Below are positions 61,849-64,000 of a stretch of DNA of 64,000 bases, piece by piece (within the stretch, counting starts at the first letter, position 1; each line of letters opens with the position of its first letter). The notes under the pieces were generated by a model. That model had not been told where the DNA came from and made no database searches. It saw only the letters and a list, made by a program, of their open reading frames with translations. This stretch comes from Sorangium aterium. Lineage in GTDB: Bacteria; Myxococcota_A; Polyangia; Polyangiales; Polyangiaceae. A program made the position numbers and the translations under genes. Location: NCBI RefSeq assembly GCF_028368935.1, contig NZ_JAQNDK010000001.1, forward strand, positions 1,240,001 through 1,304,000. Reading direction: 5' to 3'.

Positions 61849-64000
61849 GCGCCATGACCCCGCCCTTCCGCCGCGTCCTCGTCGCCAACCGCGGCGAGAT
61901 CGCGTGCCGGATCCTCCGCACCCTGAAGCGCCTCGGCGTCGCGTCGGTCGCCGTGTTCTCCGACGCCGACCGCGCCGCCCTCCACGTGCGGCTCGCCGAC
62001 CACGCCGTCCGCCTCGGCGGCCAGACCCCCGCCGAGAGCTACCTCCGCATCGACGCCGTGCTCGACGCGGCCCGCCGCGCCGGCGCCGACGCGATCCACC
62101 CGGGCTACGGATTCCTTAGCGAATCCGAGAACTTCGCGCGCGCCGTCGAGGACGCGGGCATCGTCTTCATCGGCCCGACGCCGGGCCAGATGGAGGCCTT
62201 CGGGAGCAAGCACCGGGCGCGGGAAATCGCCGTCGAGGCGGGCGTGCCGCTGCTGCCGGGGACCGGCGTCCTCCGGGACGCGGACCACGCCGCCGCCGAG
62301 GCCGCGGCCATCGGCTACCCCGTGCTGCTCAAGGCGAGCGCCGGGGGCGGCGGCATCGGCATGGCCCGCTGCGACGGGCCGGCGGAGCTCCCCGCGGCGT
62401 TCGAGCGGGTCCAGCGCCTCGCCCGCTCGAACTTCGGCTCGGGCGAGGTGTTCCTCGAGCGCTTCCTCGCGGCGCCCCGGCACGTCGAGGTCCAGATCGC
62501 CGGCGACGGCCGCGGGAACGTGCTCGTCCTCGGCGATCGCGACTGCTCGGTCCAGCGCCGCAACCAGAAGGTCCTCGAGGAGGCGCCCGCGCCCGACCTG
62601 CCGCCGCGGCTGCGCTCCGCCCTCGCCGAGTCGGCCCGCGCCCTCGCCGCGAAGGTCGCCTACCGCAACGTGGGCACCGTCGAGTTCCTCGTCGATCCGG
62701 CCCGCGCCGAGCACTACTTCCTCGAGGTCAACACGCGCCTCCAGGTCGAGCACGGCGTGACCGAGCTCTGCACCGGCATCGACCTCGTCGAGTGGATGCT
62801 GCGCATCGCCGCGGGCGACACCGCGTTCTTCGCGGGCGGCGACCCGGCGCTCCGGGGCCACGCGATCGAGGCCCGCCTCTACGCCGAGGACCCGGCGCGG
62901 GGCTTCCTGCCGAGCGCAGGCCTGCTCACCGAGGTGCGCACTCCCGAGGGCGGCGGCGTGCGGGTCGACGGGTGGGTCGAGACCGGCACCGAGGTCTCCG
63001 CGCTCTACGATCCGCTGCTCGCCAAGCTCCTCGTGCACCGCGCGGACCGGGCCGCGGCCGTCGCGGCGCTGCGCGGCGCCGTCGAGGAGACCCGCATCGG
63101 CGGGATCGAGACCAACCGGGAGTGGGTCGCGGTCGCGCTCGATCACCCCGACTTCCGCGGGGTCCGGCACCACACGGGCACGTTCGCGTCGCTGCCGTTC
63201 CGCCCGCCGACGATCGAGGTGACGGCATCGCCCGGCGCGGTGACGGTGCAGGACTGGCCCGGGCGCCTCGGCCTGTGGTCGGTCGGCGTCCCGCCGAGCG
63301 GGCCGATGGACGATCTGTCGTTCCGGCTCGGCAACCGCGTCGTGGGCAACCCCGCCGGCGCCGCAGGGCTCGAGTGCGAGGTGCACGGGCCCACGCTGGT
63401 GTTCCACCGCCGCGCCGTCGTGTGCGCCGCGGGCGCCGCGATGCGCGTGCTCGTCGACGGCACCGAGGTTGCGCCGTGGACGCCGGTCGAGGTCGCGCCG
63501 GGCGCCACCGTGGCCTGCGGGCCGGTGCGGGGGCCGGGCGCGCGCGCCTACCTGCTCGTCCGCGGCGGCATCGACGTGCCGGCGCACCTCGGCAGCCGCG
63601 CGACGTTCACCCTCGGCGGCTTCGGGGGCCACGCCGGCAGGCCGCTCCGCCCCGGCGACGTGCTGCGCCTCGGCGAGGAGGTCGACCCCTCCCTCGACCC
63701 CGGCGCGCTGCCGCCCGAGGCCCGGCCGGAGATCGGCAGGTCCTGGGAGCTCGCCGTGCTCGACGGTCCGCACGGCGCGCCGGACTTCCTCACGCGCGAC
63801 GGGATCGAGCAGCTCTACGAGGCCGAGTGGGAGGTCCACTACCACTCGGCCCGCACCGGCGTCCGCCTCGTCGGGCCCGCGCCGAGATGGGCGCGCACCG
63901 ACGGCGGTGAGGCCGGGCTGCACCCCTCGAACCTCCACGACAACGCCTACGGGATCGGCGCTGTCGACCTCACCGGCGACATGCCCGTCCTCCTCGGCCC
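61845..64000 (+). CDS. Urea/guanidine carboxylase (biotin-dependent), 3' end outside window
   Basis: About 718 codons are visible of a protein that is usually near 1200 residues. It begins RRVLVANRGEIACRI, the biotin carboxylase start, followed by HPGYGFLSE, the ATP-grasp Gly loop KASAGGGGIGMA, and EVNTRLQVEHGVTE (substrate and biotin site). From about residue 455 it continues into the KipA/carboxyltransferase-like part (VQDWPGRLGLWSVGVPPSGPMD, then FTLGGFGGHAGRPL). The biotinyl domain should lie beyond the window. In this gene context guanidine is the more likely substrate than urea; allophanate hydrolase is expected downstream. Confidence 0.93.
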   Translation, partial: MSAMTPPFRRVLVANRGEIACRILRTLKRLGVASVAVFSDADRAALHVRLADHAVRLGGQTPAESYLRIDAVLDAARRAGADAIHPGYGFLSESENFARAVEDAGIVFIGPTPGQMEAFGSKHRAREIAVEAGVPLLPGTGVLRDADHAAAEAAAIGYPVLLKASAGGGGIGMARCDGPAELPAAFERVQRLARSNFGSGEVFLERFLAAPRHVEVQIAGDGRGNVLVLGDRDCSVQRRNQKVLEEAPAPDLPPRLRSALAESARALAAKVAYRNVGTVEFLVDPARAEHYFLEVNTRLQVEHGVTELCTGIDLVEWMLRIAAGDTAFFAGGDPALRGHAIEARLYAEDPARGFLPSAGLLTEVRTPEGGGVRVDGWVETGTEVSALYDPLLAKLLVHRADRAAAVAALRGAVEETRIGGIETNREWVAVALDHPDFRGVRHHTGTFASLPFRPPTIEVTASPGAVTVQDWPGRLGLWSVGVPPSGPMDDLSFRLGNRVVGNPAGAAGLECEVHGPTLVFHRRAVVCAAGAAMRVLVDGTEVAPWTPVEVAPGATVACGPVRGPGARAYLLVRGGIDVPAHLGSRATFTLGGFGGHAGRPLRPGDVLRLGEEVDPSLDPGALPPEARPEIGRSWELAVLDGPHGAPDFLTRDGIEQLYEAEWEVHYHSARTGVRLVGPAPRWARTDGGEAGLHPSNLHDNAYGIGAVDLTGDMPVLLG

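Noticed and set aside
1-64000. tRNA, rRNA, insertion sequences, prophage
   Set aside because: No cloverleaf with a TTCGA-type T arm, no rRNA segments, and no transposase, integrase or phage structural motif was recognised.

Overview
The window is very GC-rich, gene-dense DNA that looks like a large-genome myxobacterium of the Sorangium/Polyangiales type. The reasons are: many secreted lipoproteins with Gly/Ser linkers; several ECF sigma factors, one overlapping a Ser/Thr kinase gene; a CHAT caspase-like peptidase; a paired DUF1592/DUF1588 and DUF1552 locus; and plant cell wall enzymes (pectate lyases, pectin methylesterase, GH5 cellulase). Species is inference. I saw no rRNA, tRNA, CRISPR array or intact insertion sequence.

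Layout. 1-6.1 kb: end of a gene fused by overlap to a TPR-CHAT peptidase, a small lipoprotein, a frameshifted Cys-rich lipoprotein, and a LamG metalloprotease. 6.4-17.9 kb: a self-contained secondary-lipid/polyketide locus read leftward (a 2229-residue synthase with hotdog, AT, KS, CLF-like, KR and DH regions but no ACP, then a PPTase, then an ACP-ACP-FabL-like reductase, then a P450). It is faced by a divergent MarR regulator, with three GTGTA-N2-TACAC operators in the intergenic space. 17.9-22.5 kb: Asp-box lipoprotein, then ECF sigma factor plus membrane-anchored kinase. 22.6-26.1 kb: tyrosine/homogentisate catabolism (fah, a 40-codon remnant of maiA, hppD, hmgA). 26.3-31.0 kb: a second catabolic operon (MFS aromatic-acid transporter, PhzS-like flavin monooxygenase, DUF3237 protein, porin). 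A 65-bp repeat carrying the same palindrome precedes each of these two operons. 31.1-31.6 kb: a decayed copy of the kinase gene.

31.8-34.8 kb holds the most unusual gene pair: a small protein resembling accessory genes of type VI secretion islands, followed by an 856-residue protein with eight tandem AN1-like zinc knuckles and a large unrecognised C-terminal region. 34.9-43.2 kb: a lipoprotein with NALTS pentapeptide repeats, a zinc alcohol dehydrogenase, a small membrane protein, an ECF sigma factor with a broken partner gene, the DUF1592/DUF1552 pair, and a PAS-STAS (RsbR-like) protein. 43.3-56 kb: pectin/cellulose degradation (three PL1-type proteins, one CE8 esterase, one GH5) interrupted by an ECF/FecR-like/outer-membrane operon and a GAF protein. 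56.6-58.8 kb: a diheme peroxidase-like lipoprotein. 59.2-64 kb: a TetR regulator divergent from two DUF1989 proteins and a urea/guanidine carboxylase that runs off the end of the window, most likely a guanidine nitrogen-assimilation operon.

Decay marks are frequent: the maiA remnant, the kinase relic, two genes broken at short homopolymers, and repeat arrays at about 9.1, 35.5, 54.8 and 59.0 kb. A 127-bp palindromic element sits at 53.9 kb. Functions are assigned from motifs read by eye; no database search was possible.
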